Shown: positions 8,883 to 18,584 of the stretch, in pieces
How positions within the stretch are numbered: position 1 is the stretch's first letter
How the letters are laid out: each line of letters begins with the position of its first letter
Assembly: GCA_036702865.1 (NCBI GenBank)
Contig: DATNQD010000042.1
Span: forward strand, 62,001 to 126,000
Reading direction: 5' to 3'
DNA from: Trichocoleus sp.
GTDB taxonomy: Bacteria > Cyanobacteriota > Cyanobacteriia > Elainellales > Elainellaceae
DNA: 64,000 nucleotides
Program-made: the position numbers and the translations under genes
Notes under the pieces: generated by a model
Told to the model about the DNA's origin: nothing
The model's database searches: none
The model's input: only the letters and a program-made list of their open reading frames with translations

Positions 8883-9174
8883 GTTAGATTAGTGAACAGG
8901 TAGGACATCGACGATCGGTGTCCTTTTTGATTGAATATTCTGGTTACTCGGAAAATGACTTGTGGATCTGCTCAATTCAAGTAAGATTCGCCTTCCTCGC
9001 CTCCCAACTTAAGGAAAAGAAGCCCTCAAAAGTCCCAGGATTGGAAAAATTAGGGGGCAATATACAAACTCCATTCGTAACTTCATACATACTTCTATCA
9101 GCAATGCCTAACCTTTAAAGGATGCGAGATACCACCTGACTAAAATGCATCCCCCGTTCCTAACGTTGTTCACC
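8883..9174. other. Intergenic gap with no recognised gene
   Basis: Together with the bases after 8840 this is about 330 bp between convergent genes. The only ORF (8918-9118, GTG start) has no ribosome binding site or recognisable similarity and was not accepted. Confidence 0.5.
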
Positions 9175-10029
9175 TTAACGCTGTAATTGTTGGCTCAGGG
9201 AATTGCTAGATTGTTCTACAAACGCTTTCAACTCGATCGCATCATGACTACAGAAAAGGCGCACTCCATTATTTCGATCGAGCGATAACTTGCGGAGCCG
9301 ATCCTGATTAAACAGTCGCGCTTGACGATCTACTTCCATCATCCACTGGTAAGCAATTAAACCTGGCGTACAGCGATGTTTGGCATCCATCTCATGCCGA
9401 TAGAAATAAGCATCGCCTGCGTGCAGCAGCCAACCCTCTGAGGTCTGGATGGCAACCCCTGCATGACCATGCGTATGACCTGCCAGCGGAATAAGAAGAA
9501 TTTCTGGCGGCAATCCTTCCAGGTCACGAACTGCTTCAAATCCAAACCAGGGTTCGCCGCCTGCTGTATAGTGCTTCCAGTGCTTTACCTCGTCCCATTG
9601 ATTCGGACGATACCGCCGCCGCCCAATGAAGCCATGCCGATCGCGAGCCGTTGCCATCTCAGTTTGCATCACATGGACGATCGCTTCTGGAAAATCTTCT
9701 AGTCCACCAGCATGATCAAAATCGAGATGAGTGAGCACAATATGACGCACATCACGCGGAGAAAATCCCAGGCGTTGAATCTGCTCGATTGCTGTATACT
9801 TTCGGTCAAACTGGATATTATTGAAGTGAACAAAGAACGGACTGAGCCGATCGTAAGGTGACTGAATATCGCGCAGTCCAAAGCCAGTATCGACCAGAAC
9901 CAGTCCTCGATCTGTCTCGATCAATAAGCAATGGCAGACAAGATGAGATGTCAGACTACGGCTGAAACCATCAAATAGCGCTCCGCCTACCGGACACATA
10001 CAGCCGCAATTGAGATGATGAATTTGCAT
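9175..10029 (-). CDS. MBL-fold metallo-hydrolase (lactonase-like)
   Basis: A 284-residue metallo-beta-lactamase-fold hydrolase. The metal-binding motif THLDFDHAGGL is clear. Further ligands fit the His in IPLAGHTHGHAG, the Asp in LLHAGDAYFY and a C-terminal His in LFCSHD. The layout (VLVDTGFG, then HLDFDH) is shared with AHL lactonases and related esterases, so quorum-quenching activity is possible but unproven. The ATG at 10029 was chosen because GGAGAAG lies five bases upstream; an upstream in-frame start would add 31 Lys/Arg/Ser/Cys-rich residues unlike the family. No operon partner is visible. Confidence 0.85.
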   Translation of the reverse strand: MQIHHLNCGCMCPVGGALFDGFSRSLTSHLVCHCLLIETDRGLVLVDTGFGLRDIQSPYDRLSPFFVHFNNIQFDRKYTAIEQIQRLGFSPRDVRHIVLTHLDFDHAGGLEDFPEAIVHVMQTEMATARDRHGFIGRRRYRPNQWDEVKHWKHYTAGGEPWFGFEAVRDLEGLPPEILLIPLAGHTHGHAGVAIQTSEGWLLHAGDAYFYRHEMDAKHRCTPGLIAYQWMMEVDRQARLFNQDRLRKLSLDRNNGVRLFCSHDAIELKAFVEQSSNSLSQQLQR

Positions 10030-10770
10030 AGATCTTCTCCAACAATAATGCTTCCTCAGAACCACCTCAATAGCTTGCTTTCTCTTGCTACTTGATGGAC
10101 TGCATGGACTACAGGCTTTCAACTCCTATCATCCTAAAGAGACAGTAAGAGGATTTCTTCTTTCCAACGAAGTATCAGTGCAGGAGATATGAAAGGGTTT
10201 ATGAGAGGTAAGGGAGTTGGATGGAACGACCGTCCCTGGAAGAACACTATTTTTTAAGTCTAGAACACTATATCTTTGCTCCAAAGTTGGCAGCATATTC
10301 CGAAATTGAAGAATCTTGAGCGAATCACAAAAGATAGTGGAGAGAAATTAAAAAAGAATACTTTGTTGGATTAAAAAGAAAATTAACAATAAGAGGCTTT
10401 TGCAGCTTTCTAATTAGTCGTAAACTCTATTAATATTTGTCTAAGAAGTAGGTGCCTATTGTGTGGCATTCACCTTAAAGAAGTGCCGCTCGATTTTTGA
10501 AATCTAAAGCAAATCTTATCTTTTGAGAATTTAGACAGAAAACTTAACTGAAGGGAGCTTCATCGATCGAACAACGATGCTAGAGCAAGCTTTTCCAGAC
10601 GATCAAGACAGCTAAATTGTTTCATCTTGCTTTTAATCTTTAGGTAACTTAACGAAACATTCAGAACTTTAAAGATAGGATTAAGTCAGTCAAAAACAGA
10701 AGATAAACCGTCTTTATTTATTCGACGTTTATTATTTTGGTACTTTACGCCTTTTATACGGAGAAATACA
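10030..10770. other. Long intergenic gap with no recognised gene
   Basis: About 740 AT-rich bases between divergent genes. A 22-codon ORF beginning near 10189 follows AGGAG too closely to be convincing. No RNA gene was recognised. The right end carries GGAG before the ATG at 10771. Confidence 0.45.
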
Positions 10771-10968
10771 ATGATTAAAAATGACGTATACAATGTTGCA
10801 ATTGAGCCAGATACTCGGAATCACAAAGGTTCTTTTGTCCGCGATACAGCTTATACACTTATCGGGATCGATCAATCTGGTTGGGCTTTAATTTGTCAAG
10901 ATAATACCACTTGTCATTATGTAGATCCTGACTGCTTGCGAGAAATGCCTGCTTTGGTTGAAGAGTAA
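10771..10968 (+). CDS. Small hypothetical protein
   Basis: A 65-residue, mildly acidic soluble protein (MIKNDVYNVAIEPDTRNHKG...). Two Cys flank the ICQDNTTCHYVDPDC region, with a third Cys just after. I do not recognise a family. It is supported as a gene by GGAG seven bases before the ATG and by a terminator-like hairpin ~60 bp after the stop. A beta-rich SH3-like small domain is conceivable but not shown. Confidence 0.6.
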   Translation: MIKNDVYNVAIEPDTRNHKGSFVRDTAYTLIGIDQSGWALICQDNTTCHYVDPDCLREMPALVEE

Positions 10969-11546
10969 TCAGGGCGCTTGCTCACCTGTTCATTGTCTTA
11001 ATAAGTGTGTAGGAAATGAATATTACTTGTAAGGCAGTAGCTTTTTAGAGTTGCTGTCTTTTAATTTGTGGTCTTTCTCGACATTATTACTTGTTCTAAT
11101 AACTAAGCTAGGCTTCCTAAGCAAATCATTTGTGTTGTTAGACCAAGTTTGCTGCTGCTGTTTATCATCTCATCAGTGGTAGGATAAGCGAGGCAATTGG
11201 TGCACAGTCGATTGAGGGAACCTGGAAGAAATATCTACGTCTTAGAAACCTGAGTAGAAATCAGCAGTTGAAGCCCAGCTTGATATTGATATATGACAAA
11301 GGTTGGAACAACTCGATCGAACAAAATCTTGAACGGGTTGGTGTTTGCTCTGCTTGCCGATAATACAAATGACCTGTCACAGTATTGCTCTTGGGTTTAA
11401 TAATTGGATGGAACACAGGTTTCGCAGCTTCCTTCACCAGAAATGAACGCTTTTTTGCAACTTTGCTGCCAACAAGAACGATCGCTGCTTATCAAGACAG
11501 TCCTGTATTAAGACAAACGATCGAGAACACAATAAGGAACAGCTTC
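10969..11546. other. Intergenic gap before the esterase gene
   Basis: This stretch contains a terminator-like hairpin near the left end and presumably the promoter of the esterase gene on the right. A TTG at 11385 opens the esterase frame 54 codons earlier, but those codons look non-coding and a better start follows at 11547. Confidence 0.45.
11032..11063 (+). terminator. Probable Rho-independent terminator of the 65-residue gene
   Basis: A 10-bp stem with three G-T pairs (aggcagtagc / gttgctgtct) and an 8-base loop is followed by a short T-run. It lies ~60 bp after the stop codon. Confidence 0.5.
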
Positions 11547-12977
11547 ATGAACAGAGTGAATAACACTACCGCGATCGCTCAGCCCGGATATGATTTATTT
11601 GTGTTTGGCGACAGCCTTTCCGATATCGGGCAATTCTTTCAGAAAACGAGGTTCCCTCCCAGTCCTGCTTTCAACGGACGCCTCTCAAATGGACCACTGG
11701 CAGCAGAAACGGTTGCACAAGACCTGGGGCTAAACATCTCCCTAAAAACAGACTTCGCGCAAATCGGTTCTTATTCAGGGCGAAAGAATGTTCGTGATCT
11801 GGGTCCAATTAAGCTGGGTGGTGTCCTTGACCAAATCGATCAATTTAAGAACAATGCAGCCAGTCTAGGAGCTGACGCGAAAGACTTATATTTGATTTGG
11901 GCGGGTGGTAATGACTTCTTAGCTCTCTCTCCCACTTCCACCCCCGCAGACGCTCAAGCAATTATTTCAGATGCCGTAAACAATATTGCAACCGCAGTTA
12001 CAACCCTGGCACAGTCCGGTGCAAAAAACATTGTTGTAGCTGAACAACCAAACCTGGGTCGTGTTCCCTTTTTCAATCGAGCAGGCGCTGAGCTGGCGGC
12101 AACGGTAACAGGATTAGTGACTACATTTAATTCAGCCTTAGAAACGACGCTGAATACGCTGAAAGGATCGTTGCCAGGAACCAATATTATCCTGAGCAAT
12201 TTGTTTCCAGTGACTGAACAAGTGGCACAAAATCCTGCTGCTTTTGGTTTTGCAAATATCACTTCTCCCTATTACAGAAATGTCGGCGATGTTGCGTTTG
12301 TTCCTGTTGATCCGGCTGCTGATATCAACCAATACTTCTTCTGGAACGACTTTCATCCAACCACAAACGGACATCGCATCTTTGCAAACGAGTTTGAAAA
12401 AAGCATTATTGCTGGTATCACTGAGAATATCACTCGGCTTGGTACAGAGACAGCAGATGCGCTTGTCAGCTTTAGCGGCAACGATCGCCTCAACGGCCTG
12501 GGTGGTGCAGATCTCCTGGAGGGAAATCCGGGGAACGATCGCCTCTTAGGTGGCAAAGGCAATGATTCGCTGACAGGAGGTGCAGGGAACGATTTGCTAG
12601 TCGGAGATGCAGGACGAGATACCTTAATTGGAACTGCTGCTACTGGAACATTGCCCGGTTCAGGTGAAATTGATACGTTTCGGGGCGGCGCTAATGCAGA
12701 TCTATTTGTATTGGGCGATCAGCAAAACGCCTTTTATGATGACGGCAAAAATGCCGCTGGGCGTAAAGACTATGCCTTGATTGCAGATTTCGCCAAAGCT
12801 GATAAAATTCAACTTCACGGCAAGCGGAAAGACTACGTTTTTGAACAGACATCAGGCAGCCTGCCACGCGGGTTAGGCATTTATCTGGATACGACATCCG
12901 GTAAAACTGAACTCATTGGCATTGTCCAAAATGCCAACAATGTGAATGCAATTAAACCTGCTTTGGCTTTTGTTTAA
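11547..12977 (+). CDS. GDSL/SGNH esterase with RTX calcium-binding repeats
   Basis: A 476-residue protein. The N-terminal ~330 residues are an SGNH/GDSL hydrolase: FVFGDSLSD with the nucleophile S23, Gly-Asn block WAGGNDF, and the catalytic Asp/His block NDFHPTTNGH. This resembles thermolabile-haemolysin-type phospholipases and esterases. Residues ~340-400 hold RTX nonapeptides (GGADLLEG, GGKGNDSLTG, GGAGNDLLVG). A C-terminal domain with DLFVLGDQQNAFYDD and an IADFAKADKIQL strand is typical of type I secretion substrates. The ATG at 11547 has AAGGA eight bases upstream and starts right before the catalytic domain; there is no Sec signal, as expected for type I export. The substrate is unknown. 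Confidence 0.87.
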   Translation: MNRVNNTTAIAQPGYDLFVFGDSLSDIGQFFQKTRFPPSPAFNGRLSNGPLAAETVAQDLGLNISLKTDFAQIGSYSGRKNVRDLGPIKLGGVLDQIDQFKNNAASLGADAKDLYLIWAGGNDFLALSPTSTPADAQAIISDAVNNIATAVTTLAQSGAKNIVVAEQPNLGRVPFFNRAGAELAATVTGLVTTFNSALETTLNTLKGSLPGTNIILSNLFPVTEQVAQNPAAFGFANITSPYYRNVGDVAFVPVDPAADINQYFFWNDFHPTTNGHRIFANEFEKSIIAGITENITRLGTETADALVSFSGNDRLNGLGGADLLEGNPGNDRLLGGKGNDSLTGGAGNDLLVGDAGRDTLIGTAATGTLPGSGEIDTFRGGANADLFVLGDQQNAFYDDGKNAAGRKDYALIADFAKADKIQLHGKRKDYVFEQTSGSLPRGLGIYLDTTSGKTELIGIVQNANNVNAIKPALAFV

Positions 12978-13150
12978 GGGTTTGGTTTAAGGCATTTTGG
13001 TCTATGGCATCAATTCGCTGGGTGGGCACTATTACCTGCCCATTTTTTACGCTTTAAATTCGCATCATTCAGGCATCAGAATTGGTGGAATTTGCATCAG
13101 GCGTTAATGCAGCAATCACAGAATCCATCCGCTTCTGATGAGGAGGCTGT

Positions 13151-14596
13151 TTAGCTGAGGGCAACGGTTTCTTTTTGCTGCTGGTAAATGGATTTGAAGT
13201 AGTTTTGCTGAACCTTGTGATCCACGATCGGTTCTGGATAACCTGCTCGATCGCGCTCATACTTGGAAATCTTGCCGTTTATCAGATCTGCGGTATCGAT
13301 GCTGCGAAGTTCGGGGAGCCATTCACGAATATATTCACCGTCTGAATCAAACTTTTGTGCCTGGCTTGCCGGATTAAAAATGCGCAGAGGTTTTGGATCC
13401 ATGCCGCTGGAAGCTGTCCATTGCCAGCCACCATTGTTAGCAGAAAGATCCCCGTCCACCAGTTTTTGCATAAAATACTTTTCGCCTAGTTTGGGATTTA
13501 CAATCAAATCCTTGACTAAGAAACTAGCCACAATCATGCGGCAACGGTTGTGCATCCAGCCGATCGTATTCATCTGGCGAATGGCTGCATCAACAATCGG
13601 ATAGCCTGTACGACCTTCACACCATGCCTGAAATCGCTCCTCGTTGTTTTCCCAGGGGAAGTTTTTGAACGAATCGCGGTATGCCCCATCTGCCAGTTCT
13701 GGGAAACAATACATTGCGTGCTGATAAAATTCGCGCCATGCGAGTTCTTGCTGCCAGCTTTGAATATTTTCGCGGGTTTCATCACTGCGGCTGTCCGCAT
13801 CCAGTTTTTCTGTTGCTGCCCAAACCGTGCGAACGCCGATCGTCCCAAACTTGAGGGCAGCACTGAGTTGAGAGGTGCCTCGGACAGAGGGAAAATTACG
13901 CTGTTCGCCGTACTCGCGAATGTTTTGCTGACAGAATTCTTCCAGTCTCGCCTGAGCCGCCTGCGTCCCCGGAGCTAATGGTAAAACTTCAACATCCCAA
14001 ACAAAGCCCAGATCTTTAGCAGTGGGCAGGGCGATCGTCCCAACTTTTGCGGCGATCTGCTGTTCGGATTCTGTTAAACCTTCAGCTTGCGCGAGATCTT
14101 TAACAGGTGCGGTTTTGAGCTGACTCTTCCAGTTCCGCCAGAAGGGACTGAAGACCGTGTATGGCTGTTTAGAACCTGTAAGAACCTGCTTTGGAGCGTG
14201 CATGAGCTGATCCCAAAATCCCTGCACTTCAATTCCGGTTTCCCGGACTGCGGCAGCAACGGTTCGATCGCGCTCCCTCCCATAAGGCTCAACATCTCGA
14301 TTCAGGAACAAAGCTTTCGCGCTCAGGGCTTTTGCTAAGGCAGGAATTTTTTCGATCGGGTTGCCCTGCAAAATTAAAAGCTGGCTTCCCACCTGAGCAT
14401 AGCTGGCTTGCAGTTCCCGCAAACTTTCGATCAAATAAGTGACTCTGGCAGGGGCAACATCATCGCGATCGAGAATTAAGGGATCGAGACAAAAGACGCC
14501 AACTACTTTTGGGCTACGCTCTCTAGCCGCAGCAAGCCCTACATTATCGACCGTTCGGATGTCGCGTCGATGCCAGAACAAAATCAAGTCAGCCAT
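13151..14596 (-). CDS. phrA: Class I deoxyribodipyrimidine photolyase
   Basis: A 481-residue photolyase that repairs UV-induced cyclobutane pyrimidine dimers with blue light. It starts MADLILFWHRRDIR, the antenna-domain strand typical of the 8-HDF-type cyanobacterial enzymes. The C-terminal FAD domain shows GRTGYPIVDAAIRQM, GWMHNRCRMI, DLSANNGGWQW and PKPLRIFNP. The ATG at 14596 was chosen over an upstream ATG at 14650 because family members begin exactly there. Flavin cofactor and 8-HDF antenna are inferred from family resemblance. It stands alone between convergent and divergent neighbours. Confidence 0.93.
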   Translation of the reverse strand: MADLILFWHRRDIRTVDNVGLAAARERSPKVVGVFCLDPLILDRDDVAPARVTYLIESLRELQASYAQVGSQLLILQGNPIEKIPALAKALSAKALFLNRDVEPYGRERDRTVAAAVRETGIEVQGFWDQLMHAPKQVLTGSKQPYTVFSPFWRNWKSQLKTAPVKDLAQAEGLTESEQQIAAKVGTIALPTAKDLGFVWDVEVLPLAPGTQAAQARLEEFCQQNIREYGEQRNFPSVRGTSQLSAALKFGTIGVRTVWAATEKLDADSRSDETRENIQSWQQELAWREFYQHAMYCFPELADGAYRDSFKNFPWENNEERFQAWCEGRTGYPIVDAAIRQMNTIGWMHNRCRMIVASFLVKDLIVNPKLGEKYFMQKLVDGDLSANNGGWQWTASSGMDPKPLRIFNPASQAQKFDSDGEYIREWLPELRSIDTADLINGKISKYERDRAGYPEPIVDHKVQQNYFKSIYQQQKETVALS

Positions 14597-14981
14597 GCTA
14601 CCCCACATTTCAAGGATGATCCAGCCAATGCTCAGAGGATTTGCAAACAAAATCTGAGTTTACCCTTCATTCTGACAAGGTTTAGAGATCCGTGCCTGAA
14701 TCGACTGTCAAAACTCCTGCAACCAACGTTTTGGCATCGGGGCATTTTGTCTGAACTGCCCATTCTGATTATTCTGAATCGATTTGAGAGAGGCTAAACT
14801 TGCTCTGACAGAGAGTGGTTAGTCAACCGGATCTACCTTGGGATCCGCGATGTGGTAAAGGGCAGGCAATTTAGCCCCTAAAATTTCAACTAAAATTCCA
14901 AATTGGCAAATCCAAAATAGAATAGGTCACTGGTGGCTTAAGCTCTTAATTAGGTCAGGTAGCAAATCTATCTAAACGCAC
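14597..14981. other. Divergent intergenic gap
   Basis: This region separates the photolyase and hydrolase genes, which point away from each other, so it should hold two promoters. No RNA gene or convincing ORF was found. Confidence 0.5.
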
Positions 14982-15890
14982 GTGTCACGACATCCCATCA
15001 CGCCCGTTCTGGGCGGCGCAGTTCGAGAATATCAGTGGACTTGGAAAGACAAGCCCGTCAGTATTGCCTACGAAATTTTAGGGGAGGGTAAACCAATCCT
15101 GCTTTTGCCTGCCTTTAGCAGCGTGTCTACTCGATCGGAAATGCGAGAAGTGGCTCAGTTATTGGCAGAACACTACCAGGTGACGGTGCTGGATTGGGCA
15201 GGGTTTGGACAATCTTCGCGGACTGCATTCGACTATAACCCCGCACTCTATAAAGCCTTTTTGCGAAGCTTCGTTCGATCGACGTTTCATGAACCTGTCG
15301 TTGTGATTGCTGCTGGGCATAGTGCCGGATATGTCATGGAACTGACGCAGCAACAGCCTTCTCCCTGGTCTTGGGTCGTTTTGGTTGCTCCAACATGGCG
15401 TGGTCCTTTCCCAACTGCCTTTGGCGAACATCGCTGGTTCTACCAATTCATCAAAACCCTGGTACGTCTGCCGCTCGTTGGGCAATTCCTCTACCTGCTC
15501 AATACCCTGCCGCCCTTCCTCAGGCTGATGTATCGTCGTCACGTCTTTGGCAATGGCAAGAACGTTACCCGGAAGCTGATCGGTGAAAAATGGCGATCGA
15601 CGCAGCAATGGGGCGCCAGACACGCATCCGCCGCTTTTGTGACAGGAGGAATTGATCTCGTCCGCACTCAAGGTCAGTTCATTGACTATTTCCAGCCCCT
15701 TCCCCGCGTTCCCGTCCTCATGGTAATCGGCGAACAAACGCCTCGTAAATCTCGCGCCGAAATGGAAGTCCTGGCACACTTTACCGCCGTTCAGGTCTAC
15801 CGCATGGCAGGTTCACTCGGTTTACACGAAGAATATCCCCAGGATCTCGTTGAAGGCATCCTGCCCTTCCTCCAAAAATATCTTTCTTAG
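14982..15890 (+). CDS. Alpha/beta hydrolase
   Basis: A 302-residue alpha/beta-hydrolase fold protein. The nucleophile elbow is AGHSAGYVMEL, the oxyanion region is LLPAFSSVSTRSEM, and the late acid/His region includes MVIGEQTPRKS and GLHEEYP. Similar plant and cyanobacterial proteins are annotated as putative lipases or dehalogenase-like hydrolases; the substrate is not known. The start is GTG with no strong ribosome binding site. It converges with the AI-2E permease gene, 46 bp away. Confidence 0.82.
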   Translation: MSRHPITPVLGGAVREYQWTWKDKPVSIAYEILGEGKPILLLPAFSSVSTRSEMREVAQLLAEHYQVTVLDWAGFGQSSRTAFDYNPALYKAFLRSFVRSTFHEPVVVIAAGHSAGYVMELTQQQPSPWSWVVLVAPTWRGPFPTAFGEHRWFYQFIKTLVRLPLVGQFLYLLNTLPPFLRLMYRRHVFGNGKNVTRKLIGEKWRSTQQWGARHASAAFVTGGIDLVRTQGQFIDYFQPLPRVPVLMVIGEQTPRKSRAEMEVLAHFTAVQVYRMAGSLGLHEEYPQDLVEGILPFLQKYLS

Positions 15891-15936
15891 CTCCAAAGTC
15901 TTAGCTCCGAAGGTGATTTCTCGTCAGTAAATGGCT

Positions 15937-17028
15937 TTACAGTGCATCAGTTTGCTTCTGATGACTTACTTCTGACGACGGACTACCTGTCACCTCGCCA
16001 ACTTCCTCTGGCGTCTGCATTGCTTCGATCGTGCTTTTAATTGTGGCGGCGATCGGCATGGCTAAAACAACGCCGACAAATCCAGCAACTCTGCCGCCTA
16101 GCAGGAGGGAAATGACGATCCAGATGGGGTTAAGCCCGGTGAAGTCTCCTCGCAGCCTTGGGGCAATAATGTTGTCGGTGATTTGCTGAAAGATGATGCT
16201 GGCGACAAGAATCTGCATAGCGGGAAAGAATCCCTGAAGCCCCCAAACCAGAAGACAAATAACGGCAAGCCCGATCGTGGGCCCGAATAAGGGCACAACT
16301 TCAAACAAGCCGATAATTAGTGTAAAGAGCAGGCTGAACTTGATTTGCAGGATCAAGAAGGTGGGAATCAAAAACAGCACCATCACCAGCGCCAGCAAGA
16401 CCTGACTCAAAAAGAATTGATGGAACTGCTGCTGTAAAGACTGACTCAGCGCATCGCCTAATTTCTGGGGCAGTAGCCGGATCAACCCATGCCAGAACCG
16501 ATCGCCATACAGCAGCATATAAAATGCCAGCACAATCCAGAACATTGAGGTGAAAATTTGCCCCAGCGTATTCACGGCAAATTCAGGCAGTTTGCCCAAT
16601 GTCCCTTGAATTTGAGTCACCAATTGTTCGGTGATCTGGTTCAGGTTAAAGGGCAGGTTGTTGCGGTTAATGTAAGATTCCAGCCAGGTAATGTTGCGAT
16701 CGCTTGCCTGAAACAGGGCTGGAAGCCTCTGCAAAAGCTGGGTTGCCTGATCGATCAATACAGGGATCAGCGTCGATGCCAGCACAACCAGCAGCAGCAT
16801 GAACAGGAACAGCACCAGAAATACGGCTTGAGTTCGGGTAAAGCCTAGCTTCTGGAACGCCTGCACCAGGTAATTCAAAATTAATGCCAGGACTGCACTC
16901 AGGACGATCAGCGTGATCAGCCCCTCAAAGTACTGAAAAACCTGCGCCAGAACCCACAGATTGAGGATAATAATTGGTCCACTTAATCCGTAGAGTAAGT
17001 AGCGACGGACGAGTTCTGAAGTTGGCAT
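15937..17028 (-). CDS. AI-2E family transporter-like membrane permease (second copy)
   Basis: A 363-residue polytopic membrane protein of the same family as 956-2041 but clearly distinct in sequence. It has an N-terminal helix pair, a soluble region with LNQITEQLVTQIQG, and C-terminal helices with VVPLFGPTIGLAV, the family signature. The C-terminus is polar (EEVGEVTGSPSSEVSHQK). The ATG at 17028 was chosen because AGGA lies six bases upstream; a TTG 12 codons earlier is less likely. It follows aroB by 51 bp on the same strand and may be co-transcribed. The substrate is unknown. Confidence 0.88.
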   Translation of the reverse strand: MPTSELVRRYLLYGLSGPIIILNLWVLAQVFQYFEGLITLIVLSAVLALILNYLVQAFQKLGFTRTQAVFLVLFLFMLLLVVLASTLIPVLIDQATQLLQRLPALFQASDRNITWLESYINRNNLPFNLNQITEQLVTQIQGTLGKLPEFAVNTLGQIFTSMFWIVLAFYMLLYGDRFWHGLIRLLPQKLGDALSQSLQQQFHQFFLSQVLLALVMVLFLIPTFLILQIKFSLLFTLIIGLFEVVPLFGPTIGLAVICLLVWGLQGFFPAMQILVASIIFQQITDNIIAPRLRGDFTGLNPIWIVISLLLGGRVAGFVGVVLAMPIAATIKSTIEAMQTPEEVGEVTGSPSSEVSHQKQTDAL

Positions 17029-17079
17029 GATCGTCCTAATAGCACCCCTGAATGCGGGGATCAATACAGAGAGATTTTA

Positions 17080-18180
17080 CTAATCGGCTCGCATTCCTTC
17101 TAGCACCTGTTGGATGACTTCCGAGGGAACTTGATCCGTTATCGTTACTGTACCAATCTGCTGCGGCAGCACAAACCGCACACGACCCGCTTTTACTTTC
17201 TTGTCGGTTTGCAGTGAAGCGAGAATGGCATCCAGATCAATTCCAGCAGGTAATTGGGTCGGCAGCCCGGTCTTTTCGATCAAAACGCGCTGACGATCGG
17301 CAGACGCTTGATCCCACATTCCCAATGCAACAGCAATTTCTCCGGCAGCAATCATGCCAATGCCGACTGCTTCCCCATGATTCACAACCCGATAGCCTGT
17401 CAAACTTTCCACCGCATGACCGATCGTATGACCATAGTTGAGAATTGCCCGCAGTCCGGCTTCTTTCTCATCCTTACTCACTACATCAGCCTTTGCCTGG
17501 CAAGATTTTTCCAGAATCGTTTGCAGCAGTTCCTCACTGAGATAGCGTTGCTGATCGAGTCGTTTCGCCGCTTCTAATTGTGCAAACAAGTCCGCATCAC
17601 AAATCACGCCATATTTGATCACTTCTGCCATCCCTGCCCGGAACTCTCTTGCCGGAAGCGTTTGCAGCACTTGTGGATCAATCAAAACCAGGCGCGGCTG
17701 ATAAAACGCACCAATCAAATTTTTGCCCTGTGGATGGTTGACCCCGGTTTTGCCGCCAATCGAGGCATCGACCATTGCCAGCAGCGAAGTCGGCACTTGC
17801 ACAAAATGAATGCCGCGTAGCCAGGTTGCTGCCGCAAAACCAGACATGTCACCGACGACGCCACCGCCCAGAGCAACGATCGTGGAAGACCGTTCCAATC
17901 GATTTTCTAGCGCAATGTCATAAACTTTTTGAATCGAACTCAGCGTCTTATAACGTTCTCCGGGTGGCAGGGTGCACTGAATCACCTCATATCCGGCTGC
18001 GGTCAAAGAATCGATCGCCCGTTGCCCATAATGCTTAAAGATCATTGGGTTTGACACGAGCAGCACCTTTTGCCCAAGGTTGAGCGGCTGCATCCACTGC
18101 CCTAATTGATCCAGTCCACCGGGTGCGATCGGAATCTCGTAAGCCTGCTGGGATAATTCAACTGTAATAACCGATTTCAT
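17080..18180 (-). CDS. aroB: 3-dehydroquinate synthase
   Basis: A 366-residue AroB, the second enzyme of the shikimate pathway, which converts DAHP to 3-dehydroquinate using NAD and a divalent metal. Visible motifs are the NAD-binding [13 protein letters not shown], the substrate-binding [20 protein letters not shown], and the metal-ligand segment [11 protein letters not shown]...[10 protein letters not shown]. Length is normal. The ATG at 18180 has AGAAGGG just upstream and is preferred over a GTG six codons earlier. It is divergent from the tiny petL gene. Confidence 0.96.
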   Translation of the reverse strand: MKSVITVELSQQAYEIPIAPGGLDQLGQWMQPLNLGQKVLLVSNPMIFKHYGQRAIDSLTAAGYEVIQCTLPPGERYKTLSSIQKVYDIALENRLERSSTIVALGGGVVGDMSGFAAATWLRGIHFVQVPTSLLAMVDASIGGKTGVNHPQGKNLIGAFYQPRLVLIDPQVLQTLPAREFRAGMAEVIKYGVICDADLFAQLEAAKRLDQQRYLSEELLQTILEKSCQAKADVVSKDEKEAGLRAILNYGHTIGHAVESLTGYRVVNHGEAVGIGMIAAGEIAVALGMWDQASADRQRVLIEKTGLPTQLPAGIDLDAILASLQTDKKVKAGRVRFVLPQQIGTVTITDQVPSEVIQQVLEGMRAD

Positions 18181-18321
18181 GTCCCTTCTTGAATTCACAA
18201 AATGCTCGTGCGCCGATTCTACTCCACAACTCGATGCTTCGTGGAAACTTGATGAAGCGCGATCGTTTGCCGAAAAATGGTTGAATAAGGATGGTGAACC
18301 TTAATTGATGGAGTAAAACAG

Positions 18322-18417
18322 ATGGCTGGAGCAATCACCCTTTTGCTCATGGTTGGCGGAGCGGCAGCAGTCGCACTCACCCTCTATTTCGGGCTACGGG
18401 CAGTCAAATTGATCTAG
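18322..18417 (+). CDS. petL: Cytochrome b6f complex subunit PetL-like
   Basis: A 31-residue protein too short for usual gene calling. It is one membrane helix (MAGAITLLLMVGG...) that ends YFGLRAVKLI. Cyanobacterial PetL proteins are 31-32 residues, single-helix, and end in similar motifs such as FGLRSAKIL. PetL stabilises the cytochrome b6f dimer in the thylakoid membrane. GGAG lies nine bases before the ATG. The call rests on length, helix and C-terminal motif; the middle of the helix is not highly conserved, so another small thylakoid subunit remains possible. Confidence 0.75.
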   Translation: MAGAITLLLMVGGAAAVALTLYFGLRAVKLI

Positions 18418-18508
18418 GCAGCAGGAACCAGGGACGGCTATCAGATTCCTGCAAAGGTAGAACCAAACGCTCACTTAGCCCTCAGTGTTAGAAAAACAAA
18501 ACTTCAAA

Positions 18509-18527
18509 GTCCCCCAGCTTTGGGGGA
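18509..18527. repeat. CCCCC/GGGGG hairpin element, copy 1
   Basis: Sequence tcccccagctttggggga forms a 6-7 bp GC stem with a small loop. It lies between petL and the ABC permease. A second copy of the same design is at 62973-62993 after clpX, which suggests a dispersed intergenic repeat that may also act as a transcription-ending or RNA-stabilising hairpin. Confidence 0.6.
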
Positions 18528-18584
18528 TCGAGAGGGCTAGACACAGTTCAACGTTAAGCAAACCATAGCTCTGAACTCCTGGCG

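Noticed and set aside
8918-9118. 66-codon GTG ORF after the small membrane protein
   Set aside because: No ribosome binding site and no recognisable similarity.
10189-10257. 22-codon ORF after AGGAG
   Set aside because: The ribosome binding site is too close to the ATG and no similarity supports it.
15159-15779. 206-codon reverse ORF inside the alpha/beta hydrolase
   Set aside because: It is fully antisense to a clear hydrolase with a GHSAG motif and has no recognisable domain.
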